In this document: positions 51,849 through 59,439 of the stretch, piece after piece
Position numbering within the stretch: position 1 is the stretch's first letter
Layout of the letters: each line of letters starts with the position of its first letter
NCBI GenBank assembly: GCA_902800435.1
Contig: CADCEQ010000010.1
Location: forward strand, 1 to 59,570
Source of the DNA: an uncultured Prevotellaceae bacterium
Lineage (GTDB): Bacteria; Bacteroidota; Bacteroidia; Bacteroidales; Bacteroidaceae
Direction: 5' to 3'
DNA: 59,570 nt
Notes under the pieces: generated by a model
What the model was told of the DNA's origin: nothing
Database searches by the model: none
The model's input: the letters and a program-made list of their open reading frames with translations, nothing else
Position numbers and translations under genes: made by a program

Positions 51849-53108
51849 TTATTCAAATTCTGCTCTTAATATGTTCAGTACCTCGTCGACGGTCTCCTCC
51901 TCGAGGTCGGCCTTCTCAATGAGCATCTCGCGCGGAGCATTGAGCACAGCCTTGGCCGTGTCGAGACCGATGGCCTTGATGGAGTCGATAATCCACTGGT
52001 CGATCTCGTCGGAGAACTCGTCCAGATAGATGTCCTCGTCCTCGGTACCTTCGCTGACCACGCGGAACACGTCGATGGTGTGCTCCGTCAGCATGGAGGC
52101 CAGCTTAATGTTCATACCACCCTTACCGATAGCCAGGCTCACCTCCTCGGGCTGCAGGTAGACCTCGGCCTTGTGGTTCTCCTCGTCGAGCGTGATGCTG
52201 CTGACCTTGGCGGGTGACAGTGCGCGCTGGATGAAGAGCTGGGTGTTGCTGGTGTAGTTGATGACGTCGATGTTCTCGCCGCCAAGCTCGCGGACGATAC
52301 CGTGAACGCGGCTACCCTTCACGCCGACGCAGGCGCCTACCGGGTCGATGCGCTCGTCGTAGCTCTCGACGGCAATCTTGGCACGCTCGCCCGGCATGCG
52401 GGCCACGCGCTTGATGGTTATCAGACCATCGTTGATTTCGGGAACCTCAGCCTCTAACAGGCGCTCCAGGAACACGGGGCTGGTGCGCGAGAGGACGATG
52501 CGCGGGTTGTTGTTCTCGTTCTGCACCTCCTTGACGATGGCACGCACGGTCTCGCCCTTGTGGTAGTTGTCGGCAGGAATCTGCTCCGACTTCGGCAGGT
52601 GCAGTTCGTTACCCTCATCGTCGATGAGCAGCACCTCGCGCTTCCACATCTGGTAGACCTCGCCGCTGACGACGGTGTTCACCTTGTCCTTGTACTTCTG
52701 GTACAGCGAGTCGTGCTCCAGTTCCAGAATCTTCGAAGCCAGGGTCTGACGCAGGTTCAGGATGGCGCGGCGGCCGAACTTCTGGAAGTTCACTTCCTCA
52801 GAAACCTCCTCGCCCACCTCGTAGTCGGGCTCAATCTTCTGGGCCTCGCTTAGGGCAATCTCCTTGTTCTCGTCCTTGACCTCACCGTCCTCCACCACGA
52901 TGCGGTTGCGGTGGATTTCGAAGTCGCCCTTGTCGGGGTTTACAATCACGTCGAAGTTCTCGTCCGACCCGAACATCTTGGCGATGACATTGCGGAAGCT
53001 TTCTTCGAGCACGCTGACCAGTGTGGTGCGGTCGATGTTCTTCGTTTCTTTAAATTCCTGAAAGGTCTCAATCATTGAGGGGCCTTTCGCATCTTTCTTT
53101 GTTGCCAT
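51849..53108 (-). CDS. nusA: Transcription termination/antitermination protein NusA
   Basis: Binds RNA polymerase and RNA to modulate pausing, termination and antitermination. 419 residues. The N-terminal polymerase-binding domain (MIETFQEFKETKNID) is followed by an S1 domain (NTVVSGEVYQMWKREVLLID). Two KH domains come next (DPVGACVGVKGSRVHGIVRE and VSLAIGKGGMNIKLAS), and a short acidic C-terminal tail ends the protein. The length is normal for Bacteroidetes, which lack the two extra repeats of E. coli NusA. It starts 13 bases after rimP. Confidence 0.95.
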   Translation of the reverse strand: MATKKDAKGPSMIETFQEFKETKNIDRTTLVSVLEESFRNVIAKMFGSDENFDVIVNPDKGDFEIHRNRIVVEDGEVKDENKEIALSEAQKIEPDYEVGEEVSEEVNFQKFGRRAILNLRQTLASKILELEHDSLYQKYKDKVNTVVSGEVYQMWKREVLLIDDEGNELHLPKSEQIPADNYHKGETVRAIVKEVQNENNNPRIVLSRTSPVFLERLLEAEVPEINDGLITIKRVARMPGERAKIAVESYDERIDPVGACVGVKGSRVHGIVRELGGENIDVINYTSNTQLFIQRALSPAKVSSITLDEENHKAEVYLQPEEVSLAIGKGGMNIKLASMLTEHTIDVFRVVSEGTEDEDIYLDEFSDEIDQWIIDSIKAIGLDTAKAVLNAPREMLIEKADLEEETVDEVLNILRAEFE

Positions 53109-53121
53109 TTATTATTGTTTT

Positions 53122-53589
53122 TTATTTGAATGCTAACAGGTATTTCACCGACTTCACCTCATCCATGGAAAAGGTCTTGTCGGTGTCGACCATGACGGGG
53201 CGCTTCTTGCCCTCAACGGTCTGCTTCTCCTGAACGGTAATGGTAAAGTTGCGGTCTTCAACAGTTTTCAGAACGCCTTTCAGCTTCTGGCCGTCCAGCT
53301 GCAGCACCTCCACCTCGTCGCCGATGTGGTTCTTGTACTGCTGTTCCACCTTGAAAGGCTGGCCCAGACCAGCGCTGCCGACCTCCAGTTCGTAGTCGCC
53401 CAGCTCGTCGCCCAGCTTCTCCTGCAGGAACCGGCTCAGTTCGGCGCAGTCTTCAATCCACACGCCGTCGGCATGGTCGATTTCAATCACGATACGGTCT
53501 TCGGCTCCGAAAATGATGTCTACCAGGAAGTAGTCGTTGCCCTGCAACCACTCTTCCACAAATGTCTTTACTACTTCTTTGTTAATCAT
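53122..53589 (-). CDS. rimP: Ribosome maturation factor RimP
   Basis: Helps assemble the 30S subunit. 155 residues from the ATG at 53589. The first domain has GNDYFLVDIIFGAEDRIVIEID and a conserved DCAELSRFLQEKL stretch; the second, SH3-like domain contains GLGQPFKVEQQYKNHIGDEVE-type sequence and LKGVLKTVEDRNFTI. It leads the rimP-nusA-infB operon, with a TACCTTTG box at 53654-53661. The leader before it contains a hairpin followed by five T residues (53611-53637), which could attenuate the operon. Confidence 0.92.
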   Translation of the reverse strand: MINKEVVKTFVEEWLQGNDYFLVDIIFGAEDRIVIEIDHADGVWIEDCAELSRFLQEKLGDELGDYELEVGSAGLGQPFKVEQQYKNHIGDEVEVLQLDGQKLKGVLKTVEDRNFTITVQEKQTVEGKKRPVMVDTDKTFSMDEVKSVKYLLAFK

Positions 53590-53610
53590 CTAATTGTGCA
53601 AATTATAATG

Positions 53611-53637
53611 AAAAAGAGAGACCCTGTCGGGCCTCTC
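53611..53637 (-). terminator. Hairpin and T run in the rimP leader
   Basis: On the minus strand GAGAG-G-CCC, loop GACA, GGG-T-CTCTC and then TTTTTC. It lies between the rimP -7 box and the rimP ATG. It could therefore be an attenuator within the leader or the terminator of the S41 protease gene upstream. Confidence 0.5.
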
Positions 53638-53653
53638 ATTCCACTGAACGGTG

Positions 53654-53661
53654 CAAAGGTA
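53654..53661 (-). promoter_or_regulatory. -7 box of the rimP-nusA-infB operon
   Basis: The minus strand reads TACCTTTG, with the start codon 64 bases further on. Confidence 0.65.
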
Positions 53662-53701
53662 CGAAGATTTTCTGAATCTGCCAAACTTTTAGGCTCTTTT
53701 T

Positions 53702-55462
53702 TCATGCAAGAGCGTCAAAAACCGTCATTGAAGGTTTCTTTTTAAGCGCAACGGGGGCTGTTGGCTTTTTCGGCAGCTGAATGATTGATGACGTTTCCTT
53801 TGCTTTCTTGGGGGTTAACAGCTTACGATACTCCTCAGGCGATTGCAGGAGGCGGACTGCTTCCTTCAACTGCTTGTCGTGCTGCAGACCGGCCTCGATG
53901 CTGCCAGCCTGATAGTAGTAGGCGGCTATGATGTCGAGCTCCAGCATCTGGCGCAGTATGTCGTTGTGCTTGTTGATGTCTGTGGCAACGTCGTGTCTCA
54001 GTTTGCTCTCCAACAAGTCGAAGGCCTCCTTGGCCTGCTCGTAGTAGCCCTCAGACTTGGCCGTGGCTACCAGCTCCTTCAACTGCTTCTGACTCACGGG
54101 GTCGTAAGTGAAGCCGCTCCTGATGACGCTTTGTTTGAAATCGTCGAATTCTGCATCCGAGAGGTGGAACTCCCGAGGCGGTGCTATCGTAGGATGTTTA
54201 CTGATATAGTCGACCACCCAGTCGAACATCACCTCTGTGGAGTCTTGGCCCGAAGCTGAGAGGTAATAGGCGATGTTGGGCAGGGTGTCGTTATGCAGTT
54301 CGATGTCGGGCTTTATGCCGCCGCCGTCACGCACCTCACGACCGGCAACGGTGTAGAAGACGTGTGTCAGCGAGTCGGGCACGCGTTCACGATAGCCGCC
54401 GGTGCCGTCGCGCCGGTAGTTGATGGCCTGAATGCAGCGGCCACTTGGTATATAGTATTTGGATGTGGTCACTTTCAGATTCGTGTTGTAGGGCATGTCG
54501 AACGGCACCTGTACCAAGCCCTTCCCGTATGTGCGCGCACCTAATATAATTGCACGGTCTAAGTCTTGTAAAGCACCGCTGGTAATCTCGCTGGCCGAGG
54601 CCGTCTCGCCATTCACCAGCACCGCCAGGGGCATGACCGTATCGACGGGCTCCAGACGGGTTTTGTAGGTGTGGCTGGCCTGACTGACCTTGCCGCGATT
54701 CTCAACAATCGTCTGGCCTTTGCCCACCCAGAGGTTCACAATGTCGACAGCCTCCATCTCGGAGCCGCCGCCGTTGCTGCGCAAGTCGAAGACAAGCGAC
54801 GTGGCGCCCTGCTTCTTCAGGTCGATGAAGGCACGGCGCACCTCCTTGGCACAACCCTCGGTGAACTGGTTCAGATTGATGTATCCCACGCCGCCCTCCA
54901 GCATGCCGTAATAGGGCAGCTCGGGCAGTTTGATGGCACGGCGCGTCAGCTTGAGGTTCAGCTTCTTGCCCGTCGTCGGGCGCAGCACCTTCACCACGAA
55001 ATTAGTGCCGGCATCGCCGCGCAGATGACTGCTGACGTAGCTCACGTCCTTGTCGGTCATGACAGAGTCGTCAATGCTCAGAATAATATCGCCCTTCTTC
55101 AGCCCCACCTCAGCGGCTGGCATGTGCTCGTAAGGCTCGTCGACAACAACCCGCTTCAGCTTCTGGTGGTAGCGAATCAGCGCACCGATGCCGGCATACT
55201 TGCCCGTGAGCATCATCTTAAGGTCCTTTCCTTCGCTTTCCGAATAATATTCGGTATAGGGGTCCAGCGAGCGGAGCATAGCCTTGATGCCTGTACCTAT
55301 GACTTCGTTGGGGTTCAGGGTGTCGACGTAGACCATATCCAGATTCTTGTAGAGCTGGTTGAAGATGTCCAAGTTCTTGGCTACGTCGAGGTTGTGGTTC
55401 TTCTGGGCACTGACAAGCAGCGGGAGGAACAGCAAAAGCAGGGGGGTAAAATATCTTTTCAT
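53702..55462 (-). CDS. S41-family carboxy-terminal processing protease
   Basis: 586 residues with a signal peptide ending VSAQ (about residue 20). A PDZ domain lies at about 90-175 (AGIGALIRYHQ, PAAEVGLKKGDIILSIDD). The S41 catalytic core follows with FDLRSNGGG and the serine region NGETASASEITSGAL, then the Lys in ARTYGKGLVQVPF. The C-terminal ~170 residues form a helical extension with an unknown role. It acts in the periplasm on exported proteins. A TAACTTTG box at 55494-55501 lies 31 bases before the start. The gene is divergent from the alpha/beta hydrolase gene. Confidence 0.92.
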   Translation of the reverse strand: MKRYFTPLLLLFLPLLVSAQKNHNLDVAKNLDIFNQLYKNLDMVYVDTLNPNEVIGTGIKAMLRSLDPYTEYYSESEGKDLKMMLTGKYAGIGALIRYHQKLKRVVVDEPYEHMPAAEVGLKKGDIILSIDDSVMTDKDVSYVSSHLRGDAGTNFVVKVLRPTTGKKLNLKLTRRAIKLPELPYYGMLEGGVGYINLNQFTEGCAKEVRRAFIDLKKQGATSLVFDLRSNGGGSEMEAVDIVNLWVGKGQTIVENRGKVSQASHTYKTRLEPVDTVMPLAVLVNGETASASEITSGALQDLDRAIILGARTYGKGLVQVPFDMPYNTNLKVTTSKYYIPSGRCIQAINYRRDGTGGYRERVPDSLTHVFYTVAGREVRDGGGIKPDIELHNDTLPNIAYYLSASGQDSTEVMFDWVVDYISKHPTIAPPREFHLSDAEFDDFKQSVIRSGFTYDPVSQKQLKELVATAKSEGYYEQAKEAFDLLESKLRHDVATDINKHNDILRQMLELDIIAAYYYQAGSIEAGLQHDKQLKEAVRLLQSPEEYRKLLTPKKAKETSSIIQLPKKPTAPVALKKKPSMTVFDALA

Positions 55463-55493
55463 TATTACTGGCTTATTGTCTCTGAAAGGACTG

Positions 55494-55501
55494 CAAAGTT
55501 A
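55494..55501 (-). promoter_or_regulatory. -7 box of the S41 protease gene
   Basis: The minus strand reads TAACTTTG, 31 bases before the ATG at 55462. Confidence 0.6.
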
Positions 55502-55565
55502 CATATTATTGAAGGAATAAAAGAATAAAAGCATGATTATTTTTCGTTTTTTATGTTTTTTGTAG

Positions 55566-55573
55566 TAACTTTG
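55566..55573 (+). promoter_or_regulatory. -7 box of the alpha/beta hydrolase gene
   Basis: TAACTTTG lies 25 bases before the ATG at 55599. Confidence 0.6.
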
Positions 55574-55598
55574 CACGCAAAACTAATAAAAAGACACA

Positions 55599-56423
55599 AT
55601 GAAGACTTTTAAGCTATTACTGATGATTGTTATGACGTCGATGGCAATGAGCGCTACGGCCCAGCAGGGCAAAACCTACAACCTGTGGCCTGACGGAGCC
55701 CCCAACACAAACGGCAACCTGACCGACACGGCGCGGGTGACCGTATTCCTTCCCAATGCGAAGAAGGCTACGGGTCGTGCTGTCGTTATCTGTCCGGGAG
55801 GCGGCTACTCTCATTTAGCCATGCAGCACGAAGGCACCGACTGGGCCCCGTTCTTCAACCGTGAGGGTATAGCTGTCATCGTGCTGAAGTACCGCATGCC
55901 ACATGGCAACTACGAGGTACCCGTCAGCGACGCCGAAGAGGCCATCAGACTTGTGCGCAAGAATGCCCAGGCGTGGAACATCGACCCGCAAAAGGTGGGC
56001 ATCATGGGCAGTTCGGCCGGCGGGCATTTGGCCTCTACCGTAGCCACACAGTCGAAGGGTGATGCTGCGCCCAACTTCCAGATACTGTTCTACCCCGTCA
56101 TCACGATGGATCCTGCCTATACCCACATGGGGTCGCACGACAATCTCTTAGGCAAAAGTCCCAAGAAGAAGCTGGAGCGACAGTTCAGCAGCGAGCAGCA
56201 GGTGACGCGTGTCACACCGCGCGCCTTCATTGCACTGAGCGATGACGACGGTGCCGTTCAGCCCGCCAACGGTGTGAATTATTACTTGGAATGTTGCCGT
56301 CACGACGTGCCTGCCACACTTCACGTCTACCCGACCGGTGGCCACGGCTGGGGCTACCGCGAGTCGTTCAACTACCACATTGAGATGGTGCTGGAGTTGA
56401 AGGCGTGGCTGCAGACCTTCTAA
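55599..56423 (+). CDS. Exported alpha/beta hydrolase, probable carbohydrate esterase
   Basis: 274 residues with a signal peptide ending SATAQ (about residue 21). The alpha/beta hydrolase core has an oxyanion-type VVICPGGGYSHLA, the nucleophile elbow GIMGSSAGGHLA (Ser in GSSAG), an Asp in LSDDDGAVQP and the His in YPTGGHGWGY, giving a full catalytic triad. The sequence type is similar to acetyl- or xylan-esterases found near plant-glycan genes. It probably removes acyl groups from glycans in the periplasm. It overlaps the convergent gene by four bases at the stop codons. Confidence 0.85.
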   Translation: MKTFKLLLMIVMTSMAMSATAQQGKTYNLWPDGAPNTNGNLTDTARVTVFLPNAKKATGRAVVICPGGGYSHLAMQHEGTDWAPFFNREGIAVIVLKYRMPHGNYEVPVSDAEEAIRLVRKNAQAWNIDPQKVGIMGSSAGGHLASTVATQSKGDAAPNFQILFYPVITMDPAYTHMGSHDNLLGKSPKKKLERQFSSEQQVTRVTPRAFIALSDDDGAVQPANGVNYYLECCRHDVPATLHVYPTGGHGWGYRESFNYHIEMVLELKAWLQTF

Positions 56424-57571
56424 AGCAGAGCCCTGATTTCGGCGTCCAGATCCTTCATCTGACTTGACCGCTTCACGAGGTTGTTCTGGCGGTCGATGAG
56501 GAAGAACTCCGGCAGAGTCGGAACGTTATACGATACTAAAAGCGGTGAGTTCAGACCGTTGGCATCGCGCACGCTAATCCAAGGCAGTGCATCGGTCATC
56601 TGCTTCCAGAAGTGCTCATCCTCGTCGAGCGACACCTGGAAGATTTCCAACCCTTGCGCGTGGTATTTGTTATAGTACTCGCGAAGTGAGAGTATGCGCT
56701 TCGGCGAGTCGGCCAGTCCGAAGACATGGAAGTCGAGCAGCACAACTTTCCCCTTGAGGTCAGTCAGGCGCTGCATGCGGCCACGATTGTCTTTCAGTTG
56801 TACCTCTATCACGCCCGACTCTACAATCTTGCTCTCGTCGAGGGCCTGAGCTTGCTGTCTGGCCTCTAAGATACGGATGTTCTTCATGCCCTCGATGGCG
56901 ATGTTGTGCAGGTTCTCGCCACGCTCGGCACCAGGATGAAACGTATCCCAGCTGGTGGCAACGGCTGCAAACACCTTCACGTCGTCAGGATTGTTCTTGG
57001 GATCGAAGATGAGCCACGGGCCTAAAGTCTGGAACAATGCAAAGTAGGCATAGCTCTGGTAAGGCTCCTGAAAGATGTAATCACGTTTCACATCTTCCTT
57101 ATAACTGTTAAGCATGCGCTGAAGCGAGTCGCGCAGCTCGTCGTTCGACAGGCTGCCACTGCCCTCAAGAGCGATGACGCGCTCCTGAAAATCAATCTGC
57201 TTCAAGGCAAGTTCCTTGATTTTCTGGTTGTTGGCAGAACCTTCCACGTCGTAAATGGTTGCCATCTGCGGATAACGGGCCTTGATAGTTATGGTCTCCG
57301 CGGAGTCAATGGCAACGTTGATGATTTGGTCGCTGATGCGCAGACGGTAGAAATCGGGAGCATCGGGGGCATCGCCGCTGAACTCAAACTGTCCGTTCTT
57401 GTCGAGCGTCACACGCCCCGTCTCCTCAATGCCGTTCAGGCCTACGTGCTCGAAATAGAGCACGGAGTCGGCGGCACCCGTCACCTCGCCTTCCACATGG
57501 AACTTATTACCGTTACAAGCGGCCATCATAGCGACCGCACTGCTCAAAATGAGTATCTTAATGGTCTTCAT
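56420..57571 (-). CDS. DUF4369/thioredoxin-fold lipoprotein lacking the redox CxxC
   Basis: 383 residues from the ATG at 57571. The signal MKTIKILILSSAVAMMAACN has lipid Cys19. An N-terminal DUF4369-type beta domain (about 25-115, FHVEGEVTGAADSVLYFEHV) is followed by a helical region and a thioredoxin/AhpC-like fold from ~265. In that fold KGKVVLLDFHVFGLADSPKR stands where redox-active members have a WCxPC motif, so no catalytic cysteines remain. The rest (IFQVSLDEDEHFWKQM, LLVSYNVPTLPEFFLI) keeps the fold and its cis-Pro. A TACCTTTG box lies at 57606-57613. A structural or binding role is more likely than a disulfide reductase. Confidence 0.85.
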   Translation of the reverse strand: MKTIKILILSSAVAMMAACNGNKFHVEGEVTGAADSVLYFEHVGLNGIEETGRVTLDKNGQFEFSGDAPDAPDFYRLRISDQIINVAIDSAETITIKARYPQMATIYDVEGSANNQKIKELALKQIDFQERVIALEGSGSLSNDELRDSLQRMLNSYKEDVKRDYIFQEPYQSYAYFALFQTLGPWLIFDPKNNPDDVKVFAAVATSWDTFHPGAERGENLHNIAIEGMKNIRILEARQQAQALDESKIVESGVIEVQLKDNRGRMQRLTDLKGKVVLLDFHVFGLADSPKRILSLREYYNKYHAQGLEIFQVSLDEDEHFWKQMTDALPWISVRDANGLNSPLLVSYNVPTLPEFFLIDRQNNLVKRSSQMKDLDAEIRALL

Positions 57572-57605
57572 CGCTGACTTCGTCTTGATTATAATTTTTG
57601 CGCTG

Positions 57606-57613
57606 CAAAGGTA
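57606..57613 (-). promoter_or_regulatory. -7 box of the DUF4369/thioredoxin-fold gene
   Basis: The minus strand reads TACCTTTG, 34 bases before the ATG at 57571. Confidence 0.6.
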
Positions 57614-57698
57614 CAACTTTTCCCTGACAAACAAGCCACAAATATAGTTTTTTTTGCTGTTGCTGCCTTTGCCGCTGTGCAAATCGAAGTAGCGGCAA

Positions 57699-58424
57699 CT
57701 ACTCCCACGTCTCTTGCAGCACAGCAAGGGACTTTAGTTCGGGGAAGGAGGGCAGATGGATACGATAGTAGGAAAGGGCTATCTCCAACAGGCGGTTACG
57801 GTCTTGTCGCGTCAGGCGGAAGAGGTGCATTGTCGGGTAGTCCATGCGCATCATCAACTGCACTTTCTCGGCCTCCTCGGGCAGTAGCAGGTCGCGGTGG
57901 ACGGGCGGCTGCAGACAGAACGACGAGGCGCGCAGGTCGAAATAGCAGCCCGGCTGGTAGTCGTCCAAATTTGGAAAGAAGCCCAAGAAGCGGGCCAGCC
58001 GCATCAGGAAGACAAGATGAAAATTCGCCACGTGGCCGTCGGCACCGTCAAGCCATTGCAGACTGCTCGCCACATAGTCGAACATCGGCTCGTTCTCCTG
58101 CTCACCCTTCAAGGCGTGGTATAAGAACTCTGCCAAGAAGAGCGTGATAGAAAGCTTTGCAGGATTCGTCTGGAGCGAAGACAGCGGTATGGCGATAGCT
58201 GCATTATGCAATTTCTGTAATTGTATGCGTGGGCGCACGTCGGTCTCGATGTTAAGCAGCGTCAGCGGCTGAAACAGCTGCTTCTTCAGCTTGCCCCGCG
58301 AAGTCTTTGGCAATTGAACGACAAACGACAGACGCCCGCTGGCGCGGGTGTACATATCGATAATCATCCGCGTCTCGCCATACTTGAAACTATGCAGCAC
58401 AAAGGCCTCTGTTTTAGTGTTCAT
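57699..58424 (-). CDS. recO: DNA repair protein RecO
   Basis: Loads RecA at gaps with RecF and RecR. 241 residues from the ATG at 58424. The N-terminal OB fold (MNTKTEAFVLHSFKYGETR, IIDMYTRASGRLSFVVQ) is followed by the helical RecO domain (FLAEFLYHALKGEQ, NFHLVFLMRLARFLGFFPNL). It lacks the zinc cysteine set of some other RecO proteins. A TATCTTTG box at 58431-58438 lies 6 bases before the start, so the mRNA is probably leaderless. The preceding in-frame TTG overlaps the box and is rejected. Confidence 0.9.
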   Translation of the reverse strand: MNTKTEAFVLHSFKYGETRMIIDMYTRASGRLSFVVQLPKTSRGKLKKQLFQPLTLLNIETDVRPRIQLQKLHNAAIAIPLSSLQTNPAKLSITLFLAEFLYHALKGEQENEPMFDYVASSLQWLDGADGHVANFHLVFLMRLARFLGFFPNLDDYQPGCYFDLRASSFCLQPPVHRDLLLPEEAEKVQLMMRMDYPTMHLFRLTRQDRNRLLEIALSYYRIHLPSFPELKSLAVLQETWE

Positions 58425-58430
58425 ACGGTG

Positions 58431-58438
58431 CAAAGATA
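58431..58438 (-). promoter_or_regulatory. -7 box of recO
   Basis: The minus strand reads TATCTTTG, 6 bases before the recO ATG. Confidence 0.6.
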
Positions 58439-58476
58439 GCTATTTTTAGCGGAAAACACATTTTTCTTTAAGAAAA

Positions 58477-58508
58477 TTTGGCCAATTGGGAAAAAAGCAG
58501 TACCTTTG
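58477..58508 (+). promoter_or_regulatory. Promoter of tRNA-Glu (and possibly rpsT)
   Basis: TTTG at 58477-58480, 20 bases, then TACCTTTG at 58501-58508: the full -33/-7 consensus. The tRNA starts 19 bases after the -7 box. Confidence 0.75.
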
Positions 58509-58527
58509 CACCCGCTTTTTGCGCTTT

Positions 58528-58602
58528 GGTCCCTTCGTCTATCGGTTAGGACGAGAGATTTTCATTCTCTAAAGAGGAGTTCGACTCTCCTAGGGACTAC
58601 CA
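58528..58602 (+). tRNA. tRNA-Glu (anticodon TTC)
   Basis: GGTCCCT pairs with AGGGACT in the acceptor. The anticodon loop ATTTTCATT gives TTC, and GAGGAG-TTCGACT-CTCC forms the T arm. The 3' CCA is encoded (58600-58602). Confidence 0.95.
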
Positions 58603-58755
58603 CTGTTAAATCTGTCATCTGCACAGCCAAGTGCTACCAGCGGAAGCCGGGATAAGGTGGCGGAGGGCTCAGTAGAGTCAGCCCAGGGCGGTCACAAGCG
58701 ACGCAAGACCCACAGGCTTTAGCACTACAACAAACATCAAACATTAAACAAAAAA
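58603..58755 (+). other. Candidate structured leader of rpsT
   Basis: Between tRNA-Glu and rpsT the RNA can form an outer helix GUGCUA/UAGCAC (58631-58636 with 58720-58725), stacked on AAGCC/GGCUU (58644-58648 with 58715-58719). Inside are a hairpin GGGCU/AGCCC (58665-58669 with 58680-58684) and a short GGUC/GACC helix (58690-58693 with 58707-58710). The layout is a three-way junction just upstream of an S20 gene. Confidence 0.45.
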
Positions 58756-59010
58756 ATGGCAAACCACAAATCATCCCTGAAGAGAATCCGTCAGGAAAAG
58801 AAGAGAGCAATTCACAACAAGTATTACGCAAAGACCATGCGCAACGCCGTTCGCAAGCTGCGCGCCATGACTAACAAGGACGAGGCTGTAGCTCTGTACC
58901 CGAAGGTGCAGAAGATGCTCGACAAGCTGGCTAAGACCAACATCATCCACAAGAACAAGGCCGCCAACCTGAAGTCGAGTCTTTGCCTGCATATCAACAA
59001 GTTAGGATAA
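58756..59010 (+). CDS. rpsT: 30S ribosomal protein S20
   Basis: 84 residues, [20 protein letters not shown]..., a very basic small protein of the S20 family with the usual start and length. It binds 16S rRNA in the 30S subunit. Upstream there is no separate -7 box; the candidate leader at 58603-58755 suggests it is read from the tRNA-Glu promoter. A strong terminator follows at 59040. Confidence 0.95.
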   Translation: MANHKSSLKRIRQEKKRAIHNKYYAKTMRNAVRKLRAMTNKDEAVALYPKVQKMLDKLAKTNIIHKNKAANLKSSLCLHINKLG

Positions 59011-59039
59011 GCATCAGACAATTTGCTCAACACTATCAC

Positions 59040-59076
59040 GACTGGAAACCCGCGTAGGTTTCCAGTCGCTTTTTTA
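59040..59076 (+). terminator. Terminator of rpsT
   Basis: GACTGGAAACC (59040-59050) and GGTTTCCAGTC (59057-59067) form an 11-base-pair stem followed by GCTTTTTTATT. Confidence 0.85.
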
Positions 59077-59099
59077 TTCTCAAACGCTTCTTCAACTCT

Positions 59100-59150
59100 T
59101 TATTCTTTGTCGAGCTGGAAGTAGGTCAGGAACTCGCGCTCTTCCTCCTG
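59100..59150 (-). CDS. 3' end of an unidentified gene, cut by the join
   Basis: On the minus strand the last ~17 codons read EEEREFLTYFQLDKE and end at a TAA at 59100-59102. The base and codon use still fits the main genome. The rest of the gene would lie to the right, but the DNA there changes character, so the fragment is probably truncated by an artificial or recombinant join. The gene cannot be identified. Confidence 0.4.
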   Translation of the reverse strand, partial: QEEEREFLTYFQLDKE

Positions 59151-59381
59151 CCCCTCGGGGGCGTCCTGTGGATCCTCTACGACCGGCAGCGGTCCGTCGC
59201 CGCGGGCGACGGTCCCGCGCTCGCGCGCGGCCTTCCCCTCGGCGCGCTGCTCTACTGCGTCGTGCTGATCCTGCACTCCTTCGGCGACTTCAGCCTCCAG
59301 ATGCCCTCGATCGTCTGGCTCTTCGCCTTCGTCCTCTCCTCCGCCATCCTCGAGAACGGACTCGACGAGGACCGCCGCTAG
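59139..59381 (+). CDS. C-terminal piece of an O-antigen ligase/polymerase-like protein
   Basis: A plus-strand frame ends at TAG 59379-59381. Its last ~75 residues include FLLPLGGVLWILYDRQ and HSFGDFSLQMPSIVWLFAFV, with two hydrophobic helices. The motif S-x-x-D-F-S-L-Q is common at the end of O-antigen ligase-type proteins. The 5' part is missing, so the start is undefined and lies in the join region. Confidence 0.5.
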   Translation, partial: LFLLPLGGVLWILYDRQRSVAAGDGPALARGLPLGALLYCVVLILHSFGDFSLQMPSIVWLFAFVLSSAILENGLDEDRR

Positions 59382-59439
59382 AGCGGCTCCATCTTTTCGG
59401 CGGCCGCCGGGATGGCGGCCACGCCGCTTGCAAATCGCC

